Part shown: positions 18,094 to 27,807 of the stretch, one piece after another
Layout: each line of letters opens with the position of its first letter
How positions within the stretch are numbered: position 1 is the first letter of the stretch
Source: Hymenobacter sediminicola
GTDB lineage: Bacteria; Bacteroidota; Bacteroidia; Cytophagales; Hymenobacteraceae
DNA length: 64,000 nucleotides
Direction: 5' to 3'
Assembly (NCBI RefSeq): GCF_014250515.1
Contig: NZ_CP060202.1
Coordinates: 3,531,001-3,595,000 of the forward strand
Notes under the pieces: generated by a model
Told to the model about the DNA's origin: nothing
The model's database searches: none
Seen by the model: the letters and a program-made list of their open reading frames with translations, nothing else
Made by a program: the position numbers and the translations under genes

Positions 18094-18975
18094 CTAGTTG
18101 TGTGTAACAACTGACAGGCCCAATGGAGTGGTGCCAGTAGTAGCATTAGTACCGCGGCTATAAACCGTGTAGATTTTGCCGGAAGCAAAGGTCAATGACG
18201 TCGCAGGAATAATCACCTGTGAAGGATTGGCAGCGGCCCGTGGTGAACGACGTACATCAAACGAGTACGTTCCAGCCGGAATATCTGTAAAACTCGCAAA
18301 GTTCAAGCTCCGAGCTGGGCGCGCTGGAGTCGTGGGAGTAGCAGCCACTGCAGGCACCGTAAAGGCAATCGAGCGGTACGTACGACCAATCGGCGCAAAT
18401 AGGAACTTGCCTATTGCTGTCGGATCGGGGCTCAGCAGCGTGTATAAGCCGAGACTGTCTACGCTAGCGGAGTAGCTTGGTGACAGGTTCACAAAACGCA
18501 CCCGAGCCCGGCCCGCTGCCGGTGCCGATAGGTTATCAGACAGAGCAATGGCCCGTATACCGCCTAAATCAGTGCCAGTGCCAGTGCGGGTAGGTGCGTC
18601 AGTTGAGAAAACCGTATAGGAACTACCGGATGCGAACTGCTGACGGACTACACCGGGAACCACTTCCCCGTTGGCATATTTCACGTTGTTCGGCGACACA
18701 ATGCCTATCTGGCGCTGACCTGCTGGAACCGTAAAATAGGCGGGTGTAGCACTCAGGTAACCAACTGACTGGCCCGAAGCAACATTGTCGATAGTAACGG
18801 AGCTGGTCTGGGAACCGGGCGAGGCGTTTACTACCAAAACCCGGGCCGCGCTTACCGTGGAAGCTGTTACGGGCGACGGAGTCGGATAATCCGGGTCGTC
18901 GCAGCCAACCAGCACGGCGGCTGCCGAAGCAGCCAGCGTGAGCTTGGCGAAGAGTGAAGAAGAAAGGAATTTCAT
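18094..18975 (-). CDS. DUF4397-type lipoprotein
   Basis: 293 residues with a lipoprotein signal whose Cys lies in VLVGCDD (about residue 25). Two beta-sandwich-like repeats follow; the first opens ARVLVVNASPG and the second ARVRFVNLSPS, each followed by a segment of the form IPAG-TYSFDVR or VPAGQRQIG. This is the DUF4397 pattern. The function of the family is not known to me; it is thought to sit on the outer membrane. The gene is 36 bp downstream of the TonB-dependent receptor and shares its terminator, so a receptor-associated surface lipoprotein is the likeliest role. Confidence 0.75.
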   Translation of the reverse strand: MKFLSSSLFAKLTLAASAAAVLVGCDDPDYPTPSPVTASTVSAARVLVVNASPGSQTSSVTIDNVASGQSVGYLSATPAYFTVPAGQRQIGIVSPNNVKYANGEVVPGVVRQQFASGSSYTVFSTDAPTRTGTGTDLGGIRAIALSDNLSAPAAGRARVRFVNLSPSYSASVDSLGLYTLLSPDPTAIGKFLFAPIGRTYRSIAFTVPAVAATPTTPARPARSLNFASFTDIPAGTYSFDVRRSPRAAANPSQVIIPATSLTFASGKIYTVYSRGTNATTGTTPLGLSVVTHN

Positions 18976-19011
18976 GATACGGTACGTTTAGCGAAGTCTA
19001 CTGACGACTGA

Positions 19012-22000
19012 TTAAAACAGGTAACGAACGCCAAACTGAGCCTGCCAGCGCGAGGACAGCTGGTCCACCTGGTAGCCAACCGTTGGGGTGGTAGAGGTGC
19101 CGTTGCCGTAGCTGAAGGTAGGACGGCCCGTAGTGCCGTTTTCCAGACCCTGGTAGCGCAGCAGACCATAGTTGCCGTTTGATACGAAGTAGTCGCGGCC
19201 CCAGTCTTTGTTCAGGAGGTTACCGAAGTTGATTACGTCAACCGACAGCTGAATGGTGTGCTCTTTACCACCAATGGTGGTATAGATGTCCTGAAGCAGA
19301 CGAACGTCTACTTTGTGCTGCCAAGGAGTGCGGGCACCGTTACGGGCTGCGTATTCACCACGGTGCTCTTTCAGGTATTCGTCGTTCTCAATGAATGAGT
19401 TCAGCTCGTTCCAAACCTGGTCGAGGTTGCGACGGTCATTTGGGCCGTCCGTCACCAGCACGATTTCGTCGCGGGTGCGGGGGATGTAGATCAGGTCGTT
19501 CGAGTTAGTCGTGAACTGACCACCGTCGTTGTTGAGGTCGCCACCGTAGTAGCTATACGAGAACGGCGTGCCCGACTGGCCATTGTAGAAGGCAGAGAAC
19601 GTAGTAGCGAAATGCTGAGCATACGCCTTGCGGTACGACAACGAAGCCAGTACGCGGTGGCGCAGGTCGAAGTTGGAATACGACAGCGGCAGGCTGTTCG
19701 GACCAGCAACGTGCGGGTTGAATTCCCAGATGGAAACTGCCGTTGAGCTAGAGCCGGAGTATAGGTCGCGCGACTGACCGTAGGTGTAAGCAGTCGTTGC
19801 GAACAGGTCGCTGTTTACTTGCTTCTTCAGTTCGCCCGTGATGCTGTACTGGTAGCCTTTGCTGGTATTAGTCAGCAGAATCACGTTGTTGAAGTCGCGG
19901 CTGTTGCGGTAGCGAGCGGTACCGGTAGGGTACACCGGACGGCCATCACCCTGAATCACACCCGTTGGGTTCGACAGGTTGATATCAACCGGCAGTACGT
20001 CATTCAGCGACTTGGAGTAGATACCTTCCAGCGTAGCAACGATGCCAGCGGGCAAGCGATAATCGACTGCGAAGTTGGTGCGGATCAGCTGTGGGTTGCG
20101 GAAGTCTTTATCCGTTACAGCAATGCTGCCCTTAGCAGCGGCCGCTGGAGTGCTGGCAATCTGGTCGCGCAGTGTGCTGTAATTGCTGTTCAGGACCAGC
20201 GCCGACTTGTCGGTGCTGTTGTTGGAGTCGAACGAAGCAAAGTCAACACCGGTGTTGCCGTACTGGTTGGAAATCCACACGTAAGCGGGACGGCCGGTGA
20301 ATACACCCACACCACCACGCAGCTGGAACGTCTGGTTTTTGCGCACATCCCAGTTGAAGCCGATACGCGGCGACACCTGCAGGCGCGACTTAGGCAGACG
20401 GTCGGTTTTCACGTCGTAAGCACCACCGTTGGCAGTAGCTACCGCGAAAGTGGAGTCAACCCGCTTGTTGTAAGAAGGCTTGTCGAAGTACACTGGCAAG
20501 TCAACACGCAGACCCGTCGTGAAACGGAAGTTGTCGGTTACGTTATACTCGTCCTGGATGAAGGCACCAAACTGAGCAGCACCGAACTTGGCCGTAGGCT
20601 TACCGCCGGGCAGCGCATAGTTCTGGCGGTAGCGGTAGCCAGTAGCATTCACGTTCGTAACGGGGTCAAGGAAAGACTGGAGCGTCGGGAAGTTGTAACG
20701 GCCTTCAGTGCTCTGCACGAACAGGTTGTCGAAACGGAAGATTTCGTTGTTCGTACCAATGGTAATGACGTGCTTACCAGCGAAAATATTGAAGTTGTCG
20801 TTGATTTCCAGGATGTCCTGGTCGAGGCGGTTAGCCACCGAGCTGAGTTCCGAACCGGCGAATACCGAGCCATTGCCCACCGAAATTTCGATAGACGGGA
20901 ACCGGTCGCCCACCAGCGAGCGGCTGTCGCGGATGCGCGAGTAGCCTACCAGCAAGCTGTTAGCGAAGCGGTTGCCGAAACGGCTTTTCAATTCAGCTAC
21001 AGTGGTGTTGGTTTTGCTCAAGAACTGGTAGCCGTTGTTGCCGAAGCGGAAGTTGGTCAGGCTGCGGGTGATGTTGTCATCGGAAGCGTCCACGAAGTTG
21101 TGGCGCAGCGTGAGCTGGTGGTTCTGGCTGATGTTCCAGTCGAGACGCGCGAAGGCCTTGTTGCTGCGGCGCTCGGCGTTGATTTCACCGAAAGCACCGG
21201 CGTTGTAACCGTAACGGTCACGCAGTACGTCCGAAATCTGCTGCAGTTGTTCCGTGCTTACGAAAGTCAGCAGGTCAGAGCCCGGGTTGTTGCTGATTTG
21301 GTCCTGCGAACCAGTGCGGAACAACAGCGGAGCCGTGCGGCGGGTAATTTCGCCGTTTACGAAGAAGAACAGCTTGTCCTTAATGATTGGACCGCCGAGA
21401 CGAACACCAGCTTGGTAGTCGTTGAACTTGTCGAGCTTGGTACGCTCACCGGCCGAGTTAGGCGTTGGGCTTTTGCCAGCCGTGTTCTGGTTGCGGCCAA
21501 ATACGAAAGCCGAACCCGAGAAGTCGTTGGTACCGGAACGGGTAATGGCGTTGATACCACCACCGCTGAAACGGCCCTGACGTACGTCGTAGGGAGAAAG
21601 TACTACCTGGAATTCCTGGATAGCGTCCAGCGAAATTGGGTTGGTGTTAGCCTGTCCGCCGGGGGCACCAGTGTTGCCAAGACCGAACAAGTCGTTGTTG
21701 GAAGCACCGTCAATCTGGATGTTGTTGAAACGTGCGTTACGGCCGCCCAGTGAGCTGCCGTTGGCCTGAGGTGTGAGGCGGGTAAAGTCCTGGAAGCTCC
21801 GGTTGATGGTAGGCAGACGCTCGATCTGCTCACGCTGCACGTTGGTGGCAGCACCGTTACGCTCCGAGTTCAGCACCGGGTCGCGGCGGCCCGAAACCGT
21901 AACGCCAGCCAGCTCCGTAGTGGCGTCACTCAGGTTCAGGTCGAGGCGCAGGTTCTGGCCCAGGCTCAGGAAAATACCCTCGCGGCTGGCGTCCTTGTAG

Positions 22001-22266
22001 CCTACAAACGTTACACGTACGCTATAGGGACCACCTACGCGCATGTTCTGGATGTTGAAGCGGCCTTCCGAGTTGGTAGGTGCCACATACTGGGTGTTGG
22101 TAGGCGTGTGAACCGCTATGACCGTAGCCCCCGGCAAGCCGGCGCCGTCCTTGTCGGTGATGACACCGTTCATGGCCGACGTAGTGGTGCCCTGGCTCCA
22201 ACCGGCATGCACTGACAGCAGCGTCAGCAACAGCACAAGGAGGTGGCGTAAACGTAGGTGTTTCAT
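19012..22266 (-). CDS. TonB-dependent receptor with N-terminal carboxypeptidase-like domain (Oar-type)
   Basis: An outer-membrane receptor of about 1084 residues. From the ATG at 22266 there is a clean signal peptide (ending VHAGWSQ), then a carboxypeptidase-regulatory-like domain (GVITDKDGAGLPGATV), a plug with QREQIERLPTINRSFQDF, and a long barrel ending in FGVRYLF. The length and the ITRSGTNDFSGSAF segment resemble Oar-type receptors rather than SusC, and the downstream partner is not SusD. An in-frame ATG 24 codons earlier (22338) would hide the signal peptide and lies across the candidate promoter, so I reject it. The substrate is unknown. Confidence 0.88.
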   Translation of the reverse strand: MKHLRLRHLLVLLLTLLSVHAGWSQGTTTSAMNGVITDKDGAGLPGATVIAVHTPTNTQYVAPTNSEGRFNIQNMRVGGPYSVRVTFVGYKDASREGIFLSLGQNLRLDLNLSDATTELAGVTVSGRRDPVLNSERNGAATNVQREQIERLPTINRSFQDFTRLTPQANGSSLGGRNARFNNIQIDGASNNDLFGLGNTGAPGGQANTNPISLDAIQEFQVVLSPYDVRQGRFSGGGINAITRSGTNDFSGSAFVFGRNQNTAGKSPTPNSAGERTKLDKFNDYQAGVRLGGPIIKDKLFFFVNGEITRRTAPLLFRTGSQDQISNNPGSDLLTFVSTEQLQQISDVLRDRYGYNAGAFGEINAERRSNKAFARLDWNISQNHQLTLRHNFVDASDDNITRSLTNFRFGNNGYQFLSKTNTTVAELKSRFGNRFANSLLVGYSRIRDSRSLVGDRFPSIEISVGNGSVFAGSELSSVANRLDQDILEINDNFNIFAGKHVITIGTNNEIFRFDNLFVQSTEGRYNFPTLQSFLDPVTNVNATGYRYRQNYALPGGKPTAKFGAAQFGAFIQDEYNVTDNFRFTTGLRVDLPVYFDKPSYNKRVDSTFAVATANGGAYDVKTDRLPKSRLQVSPRIGFNWDVRKNQTFQLRGGVGVFTGRPAYVWISNQYGNTGVDFASFDSNNSTDKSALVLNSNYSTLRDQIASTPAAAAKGSIAVTDKDFRNPQLIRTNFAVDYRLPAGIVATLEGIYSKSLNDVLPVDINLSNPTGVIQGDGRPVYPTGTARYRNSRDFNNVILLTNTSKGYQYSITGELKKQVNSDLFATTAYTYGQSRDLYSGSSSTAVSIWEFNPHVAGPNSLPLSYSNFDLRHRVLASLSYRKAYAQHFATTFSAFYNGQSGTPFSYSYYGGDLNNDGGQFTTNSNDLIYIPRTRDEIVLVTDGPNDRRNLDQVWNELNSFIENDEYLKEHRGEYAARNGARTPWQHKVDVRLLQDIYTTIGGKEHTIQLSVDVINFGNLLNKDWGRDYFVSNGNYGLLRYQGLENGTTGRPTFSYGNGTSTTPTVGYQVDQLSSRWQAQFGVRYLF

Positions 22267-22314
22267 AAAAGGGGGTATTGGTGAGAAAAGAGGGGAGCTT
22301 GGTGAAAAGCGGCG

Positions 22315-22322
22315 CAAAATTA
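22315..22322 (-). promoter_or_regulatory. Candidate -7 element (TAATTTTG) of the TonB receptor operon
   Basis: Minus-strand TAATTTTG fits TAnnTTTG, 48 bp before the ATG. A TTG at 22340-22338 is 15 bases upstream, slightly short for a -33 box. Confidence 0.4.
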
Positions 22323-22412
22323 CATTCCAATTTACCACAACACATTACCGAATCGTTATGATTGGCATGTTGCAACAGGGCCTAAATCCAAGACAAAGGT
22401 AAGGGGGAAATT

Positions 22413-23072
22413 CTACAATCTAGGCCGTACGGCCTTGATATAGCGACTTAAATAATAATCAGTTTCGAGGCTATTTTCCACCACTCCTGAGGAGCTGGAG
22501 GAATGTATAAACTGCACACCCTCAGGGGTTGCCTCCGTTACGAGGCCAACATGTGTAATAGTGTTACTGCCAGGGGAAGCACCGAAAAATACTAAATCAC
22601 CGACTTTCAAATCCTGCGATTTTACCGGTTCGCCCCATAAGGCTTGCTCGTTGCTGGAGCGCGGAATTGCCACATTAATGGCCGCGAAAGAATTGTAGAG
22701 CAGCCCGGAGCAGTCCATCCCCAACCGGGAAGTGCCGCCATACTTATAAGGAGTGCCTTGGTAGGAACGCGCAGTTTCAATTACCGTCACGATTTCGCGG
22801 CTGGCGTTGGCAGGCGTGCTACGCCGCTTCGTCACGATTTTGGCTTTGCCTGAGGCAGTGGTTGCCTTAGACTTAGATTTGGAAGTAGGCGCACCACCCC
22901 GGCGGCGGCGCTCTTCGGCCTTTATGCGCGCCATGTCGCGGGCCGAATGATACCGGCCGTTCCGGTAGTTGACTTTCTTCGAGCCGCTGCAGCTGGCCAA
23001 CCAGCCCAGCAACATCAACAGTAGCAGTGGCCACCAAAGACGCCTCTGCGCTGAATGATGTACCTTCGTCAT
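22413..23072 (-). CDS. NlpC/P60-family peptidoglycan peptidase, lipoprotein
   Basis: A C40 cysteine peptidase expected to cleave D-glutamyl-diaminopimelate bonds in the periplasm. From the ATG at 23072 it has 219 residues: a lipoprotein signal (LASCSGS), a Lys/Arg/Ser-rich linker of about 60 residues, and the catalytic domain with Cys in GMDCSGLLY, His in THVGLVT and a third polar residue in FIHSSS. The ATG at 23111 is rejected because a -7-like element lies between the two. Divergent from the FAD oxidase gene. Confidence 0.88.
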   Translation of the reverse strand: MTKVHHSAQRRLWWPLLLLMLLGWLASCSGSKKVNYRNGRYHSARDMARIKAEERRRRGGAPTSKSKSKATTASGKAKIVTKRRSTPANASREIVTVIETARSYQGTPYKYGGTSRLGMDCSGLLYNSFAAINVAIPRSSNEQALWGEPVKSQDLKVGDLVFFGASPGSNTITHVGLVTEATPEGVQFIHSSSSSGVVENSLETDYYLSRYIKAVRPRL

Positions 23073-23089
23073 ATGTTCCCGCATCGGGT

Positions 23090-23097
23090 CAAAGATA
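23090..23097 (-). promoter_or_regulatory. Candidate -7 element (TATCTTTG) of the NlpC/P60 gene
   Basis: Minus-strand TATCTTTG matches TAnnTTTG, 17 bp before the ATG at 23072. No good -33 box. Confidence 0.4.
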
Positions 23098-23126
23098 GGC
23101 AAAACAGCCATTTGGCGCCTCTATAT

Positions 23127-24548
<1,422 letters not shown>

Positions 24549-24569
24549 TCCTACGACAACTTATTCACT

Positions 24570-24606
24570 AAAAAGGCCCGCTGGAATCATTCCGGCGGGC
24601 CTTTTT
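24570..24606. terminator. Bidirectional terminator between convergent genes
   Basis: AAAAAGGCCCGC pairs with GCGGGCCTTTTT, and the stem continues inward through TGGAA/TTCCG. It serves the FAD oxidase (+) and the MJ1255-type gene (-). Confidence 0.85.
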
Positions 24607-24609
24607 CAT

Positions 24610-25671
24610 TCAAGCAGGCAGCTCTTTCAACGTCATATCTAAGTGCCGGAAAAGCTCCGTGTTGCCGTTCTGCTGGTAGTGGCTTAGGGCTTGAGCGAAA
24701 CTGCCGACATCGTAGAGGAAGGCTTTGAGGTGGTCGGCGGTGAGCGTGTCGAAGTGGCGGCCGTAGCCGAGCTTCTCCACTTCGGCGGCGTTGAGGAACT
24801 GCTCAAACTGGGCCGGAATGGGGACGGCGCAGATGGGCTTGTGCAGGTATACCGCCTCACTAATCAGCGAGAAGCCGCCATTCGTGACGACGGCCCGGGC
24901 CGAAGCCAGATCTTCGATAAAGCCCTGCTCGCTGAAGGCTTTCAACTGCACGTTGCCGTGGCTTTCCTCCTTGTTGAAGCCATACACCCGGAATTCCTGC
25001 TCGGGCATGGTTTGCAGCAGCGGCACCAGGTCTTTCTGGTTGGTGGCCGACTGGTACATCAGCACGTGCTGGCCGGTGGTGGGCCGGGCAGCCAGAATTT
25101 CGGGCCGGATGATAGGCGGCACCAGCGTGGTATTCGGCTTGATGACCGGCAGCGGAAAAAAGGTGCTCACAAAATAGTGCTGGCTGCGCGGCAGCTTGGC
25201 GCGCACAATAGCCCGGGCCAGCGCTAAGTTGTCACGCTCCGTCGGCGGCACCGCTACGTCCAGCCGGGCGCGGCTGATGATCTGCATATTGTCGATGCTG
25301 ATGACGGGCAGGCGCTTCCATTTGGCAAACAAGTAGCTGAACGACTCGAAATCGGAAATCACCACGTCGAATTCCACGCCACACAGCAACTCCCGGTACT
25401 TGCGGAAGTTGACGAGCAGGTTTTCTGGCGCTGTGCGCAGGGTGAGTACGGCCGTACGAGACCGGCTGACGCTGAGTTTTTTGTAGGCCAGATGGTAGCC
25501 ACGGATTTCGTGCACCCGGCCGGGAAACGTGCGGCTTAACAGCTGAAAGGCGCGGGCGCTACTCACGACGCACACCTCATGTCCCTGCTCCAGCAGGTGC
25601 TGAATCACGACTTTGCTACGGGTAGCATGGCCCATCCCCTCGCCGGGCACTCCATATAGTATGTTCATCAA
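24610..25671 (-). CDS. MJ1255-type glycosyltransferase (GT28/MurG-like fold)
   Basis: 353 residues. The N-terminal GVPGEGMGHATRS is the donor/acceptor loop typical of this GT-B group, and the C-terminal domain has VVTNGGFSLISEAVYLHKP followed by IPAQFEQFLNAA, matching the nucleotide-sugar site of MurG-like enzymes. The family is conserved in bacteria and archaea, but I know of no settled substrate. Start is one of two consecutive ATGs (25671 or 25668). Monocistronic by position. Confidence 0.8.
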   Translation of the reverse strand: MMNILYGVPGEGMGHATRSKVVIQHLLEQGHEVCVVSSARAFQLLSRTFPGRVHEIRGYHLAYKKLSVSRSRTAVLTLRTAPENLLVNFRKYRELLCGVEFDVVISDFESFSYLFAKWKRLPVISIDNMQIISRARLDVAVPPTERDNLALARAIVRAKLPRSQHYFVSTFFPLPVIKPNTTLVPPIIRPEILAARPTTGQHVLMYQSATNQKDLVPLLQTMPEQEFRVYGFNKEESHGNVQLKAFSEQGFIEDLASARAVVTNGGFSLISEAVYLHKPICAVPIPAQFEQFLNAAEVEKLGYGRHFDTLTADHLKAFLYDVGSFAQALSHYQQNGNTELFRHLDMTLKELPA

Positions 25672-25912
25672 GGCGAAGTAAAACCTAAAAATCGGCTTTC
25701 TGAAAACGCAGCCTTAGCCAACCTCACAACCATGCGTCTGCACGATGCACAACGTATCGGCAGCCTGCTGCCAGCAGTGGAAATAGGCCTTGCTCCTGTG
25801 GTAGACAGTGTGGATTGCCACTGGGGCTGCAAGAAAAGTATCTACTTTCGGCCTGATTTTGGCGTATGCGCCAATTTCGCCTGCTTTTTCTCTTTGCGTC
25901 TGCCTGCTGCGT

Positions 25913-26830
25913 ATGAACCGCTCTACTTTCTTCCGCCCCGCTCTCGGGCTTGCTGTTGCCACTTCGCTGCTTGCCGCGGCCTGCTCAGCCCCACGTGCCA
26001 TTACTAGCACAGGCAAAGTCACGCCGCGCGGTGAGTTCCGGGGCGGCGGCAACCTGTCGTTCAACGTAGCTACCGAAACTATCAGCAAAACGGGCTCTGC
26101 GCTGGTATCAGCGGCTTCTGAGGCGGCCAGCAAGGATACGGTGGGCTATTCGGGCTCCATCGAAAAGCTGCAGCTAGCGGCGCTGGCCTACGTCCTCGAC
26201 CCGGTACGCGCTACCCCCGACCTGTACATCCGCTACGGCGTGGTTGAGCGGATTGACGTGGGCTATAAATATGCGTTTGGCTCGCACGTTTTCGATGCCA
26301 TGTTCCAGTTTATGGGGCCTACCGGCACGCCGGAGCAGCCCGGTGGGCAATCGGGAGCTATGTATGGCAGCATCGGGCTACAGTTTGCCACGCAGCGTGC
26401 CAAGCTGCCCAGCGTGCCTTTCCTGGATGATGTGGCCGATGTGCTCGGCTTCCGCGCTACTCGCAAAGACCTGATTATTCCGTTGGTGTTCAGCCACTCG
26501 TTTGGGCCGGAGGAGGAAATTGGGGCCGTTTCCTATGGGGTTGTGTATTCGCGCTCTTTCATGCGGTACGGTTTCGAACCGACACGGGTGTTCCAGGGCA
26601 ACACCCAGATTCCGTATCTGCCGTTGCAGAAGGTGAATTACGGGTCGTTTGGGGCTTTTGCCAACGCCAAAATCGGCTACCGCTACGTGTATTTTGTTCC
26701 CTCGCTGAGCATCTACTACCAGAACTACGGTACCTACCAGCTGCTCAACAATGCCAGCGGCAAGCTTAGTGGCCTCACCATAGTGCCCAGTGTCGGGCTG
26801 CAGTTTCGGGTACCTTCCACCCGCCGATAG
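25913..26830 (+). CDS. Outer-membrane lipoprotein, probable beta-barrel, family not recognised
   Basis: 305 residues from the ATG at 25913. A lipoprotein signal ends in LAAACSAP. The rest alternates in strands rich in Tyr, Phe and Gly (DLYIRYGVVERIDVGYKYAFG; GAVSYGVVYSRSFMRYGF; KIGYRYVYFVPSLSIYYQNYG) and ends VGLQFRVPS, which looks like a barrel. The open frame runs back to 25808, but those residues do not continue the signal-peptide pattern. TACTTTCG at about 25844 is a possible -7 element. No function assigned. Confidence 0.6.
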   Translation: MNRSTFFRPALGLAVATSLLAAACSAPRAITSTGKVTPRGEFRGGGNLSFNVATETISKTGSALVSAASEAASKDTVGYSGSIEKLQLAALAYVLDPVRATPDLYIRYGVVERIDVGYKYAFGSHVFDAMFQFMGPTGTPEQPGGQSGAMYGSIGLQFATQRAKLPSVPFLDDVADVLGFRATRKDLIIPLVFSHSFGPEEEIGAVSYGVVYSRSFMRYGFEPTRVFQGNTQIPYLPLQKVNYGSFGAFANAKIGYRYVYFVPSLSIYYQNYGTYQLLNNASGKLSGLTIVPSVGLQFRVPSTRR

Positions 26831-26896
26831 CCAGCTTGGCAAGCGGCTCCTTGTTCGGCTTAGTATGAGGGCTAGGGAAGCTTTCTGTCGTCTGGC

Positions 26897-27652
26897 TTAG
26901 CTCCTCGCCCGGCTGCCCTTCAGCCAGGCAGCCAGCAACGGCACAGCAAATATGGCAACTGTAAGTAGCGTCAGGCCGATATCGGCGGTTTCGCTGCCGA
27001 GAAAGTGGCTGACCGGATGCTGTGGGAAATAGTGTTCCACCAACGATAGTAGCAGCTTCAGACCCAGCAGCCCGATAACGACGAAAGCAGCGGTTTCCAG
27101 AAACGGATATTTAGCCATCAGCAGCACAAACGCCTGCGCCACCAGCCGCATAGCCAGAATACCGATGAATACGCCGGTACAAATCAGTATCAGGTTGTCG
27201 GTGAAGGCCACGACGGCAAATACGTTGTCGATGGAAAAGGCCAGATCCATCAGTTCAATCAGGGCCACGGTAGCCCAGAACGGCCCCAACAGGCCCAGCG
27301 TACTGCGGTAGAGCCAGCTTTGATGCTTGCTGACCTCTTCTTCCTCGGTGCTGCGTTTGGCCTTGAATTGTGCGTACACCAGATACAGCAGGTACAGGCC
27401 ACCCAGCGGCTTAAGGAACCAGAATTCAATCAGAAACGAGGCAAACAAAATACACAGCCCTCGAAATACGTAGGCCCCGATGATGCCGTAGCGTAGGGCC
27501 TTGTGCTGCTGGTGCTTGGGCAGGTCGCTGACCATAGTAGCCAGCACGGCCGCATTGTCCACGGAAAGCAAGCTTTCAATGATGACCAGATTGCCCACGA
27601 TGGCCAGCGCGGCCAAAGGGTTGTCGAGGATTTGCTGCAGATGAATGTTCAT
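26897..27652 (-). CDS. TerC-family integral membrane protein
   Basis: 251 residues with seven or so membrane helices. The two conserved acidic signatures are seen: ESLLSVDNAAVLA (about 26-38) and ELMDLAFSIDNVFAV (about 133-147). TerC proteins are linked to tellurite resistance and to metal (manganese) export loaded onto secreted enzymes, but most members are uncharacterised. It is divergent from the xanthine dehydrogenase operon. TACTTTCG at 27668-27661 (minus) is a possible -7 element. Confidence 0.88.
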   Translation of the reverse strand: MNIHLQQILDNPLAALAIVGNLVIIESLLSVDNAAVLATMVSDLPKHQQHKALRYGIIGAYVFRGLCILFASFLIEFWFLKPLGGLYLLYLVYAQFKAKRSTEEEEVSKHQSWLYRSTLGLLGPFWATVALIELMDLAFSIDNVFAVVAFTDNLILICTGVFIGILAMRLVAQAFVLLMAKYPFLETAAFVVIGLLGLKLLLSLVEHYFPQHPVSHFLGSETADIGLTLLTVAIFAVPLLAAWLKGSRARS

Positions 27653-27749
27653 GCGAAGCGCGAAAGTACGCGGATTCGGGAGTACGGTGAAACAAGTCTT
27701 GTTGGGCTATGTGGTGGATGCAGCTTCGGAAAGATGCGGTCTGGCCACG

Positions 27750-27779
27750 TTTTGCTTCCCCCGAAACTCCGTAACTTGC
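27750..27779 (+). promoter_or_regulatory. Candidate promoter of the xanthine dehydrogenase operon
   Basis: TTTTG (27750-27754), a 17-base spacer and TAACTTGC (27772-27779) resemble the Bacteroidota -33/-7 arrangement, with one mismatch in the -7 box. The leader would be about 20-25 bases. Confidence 0.4.
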
Positions 27780-27807
27780 CTTTCCTGCTCCGGAAAATAC
27801 TCCCACA

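Noticed and set aside
19819..21753. A 644-codon open frame antisense to the TonB receptor gene
   Set aside because: The receptor on the other strand has a signal peptide, carboxypeptidase-like domain and plug. The antisense frame shows no motif and is long only because of the codon bias of the real gene.
22266..22338. Upstream ATG at 22338 for the TonB receptor
   Set aside because: The extra 24 residues precede a complete signal peptide and cover a TAnnTTTG-like promoter element.
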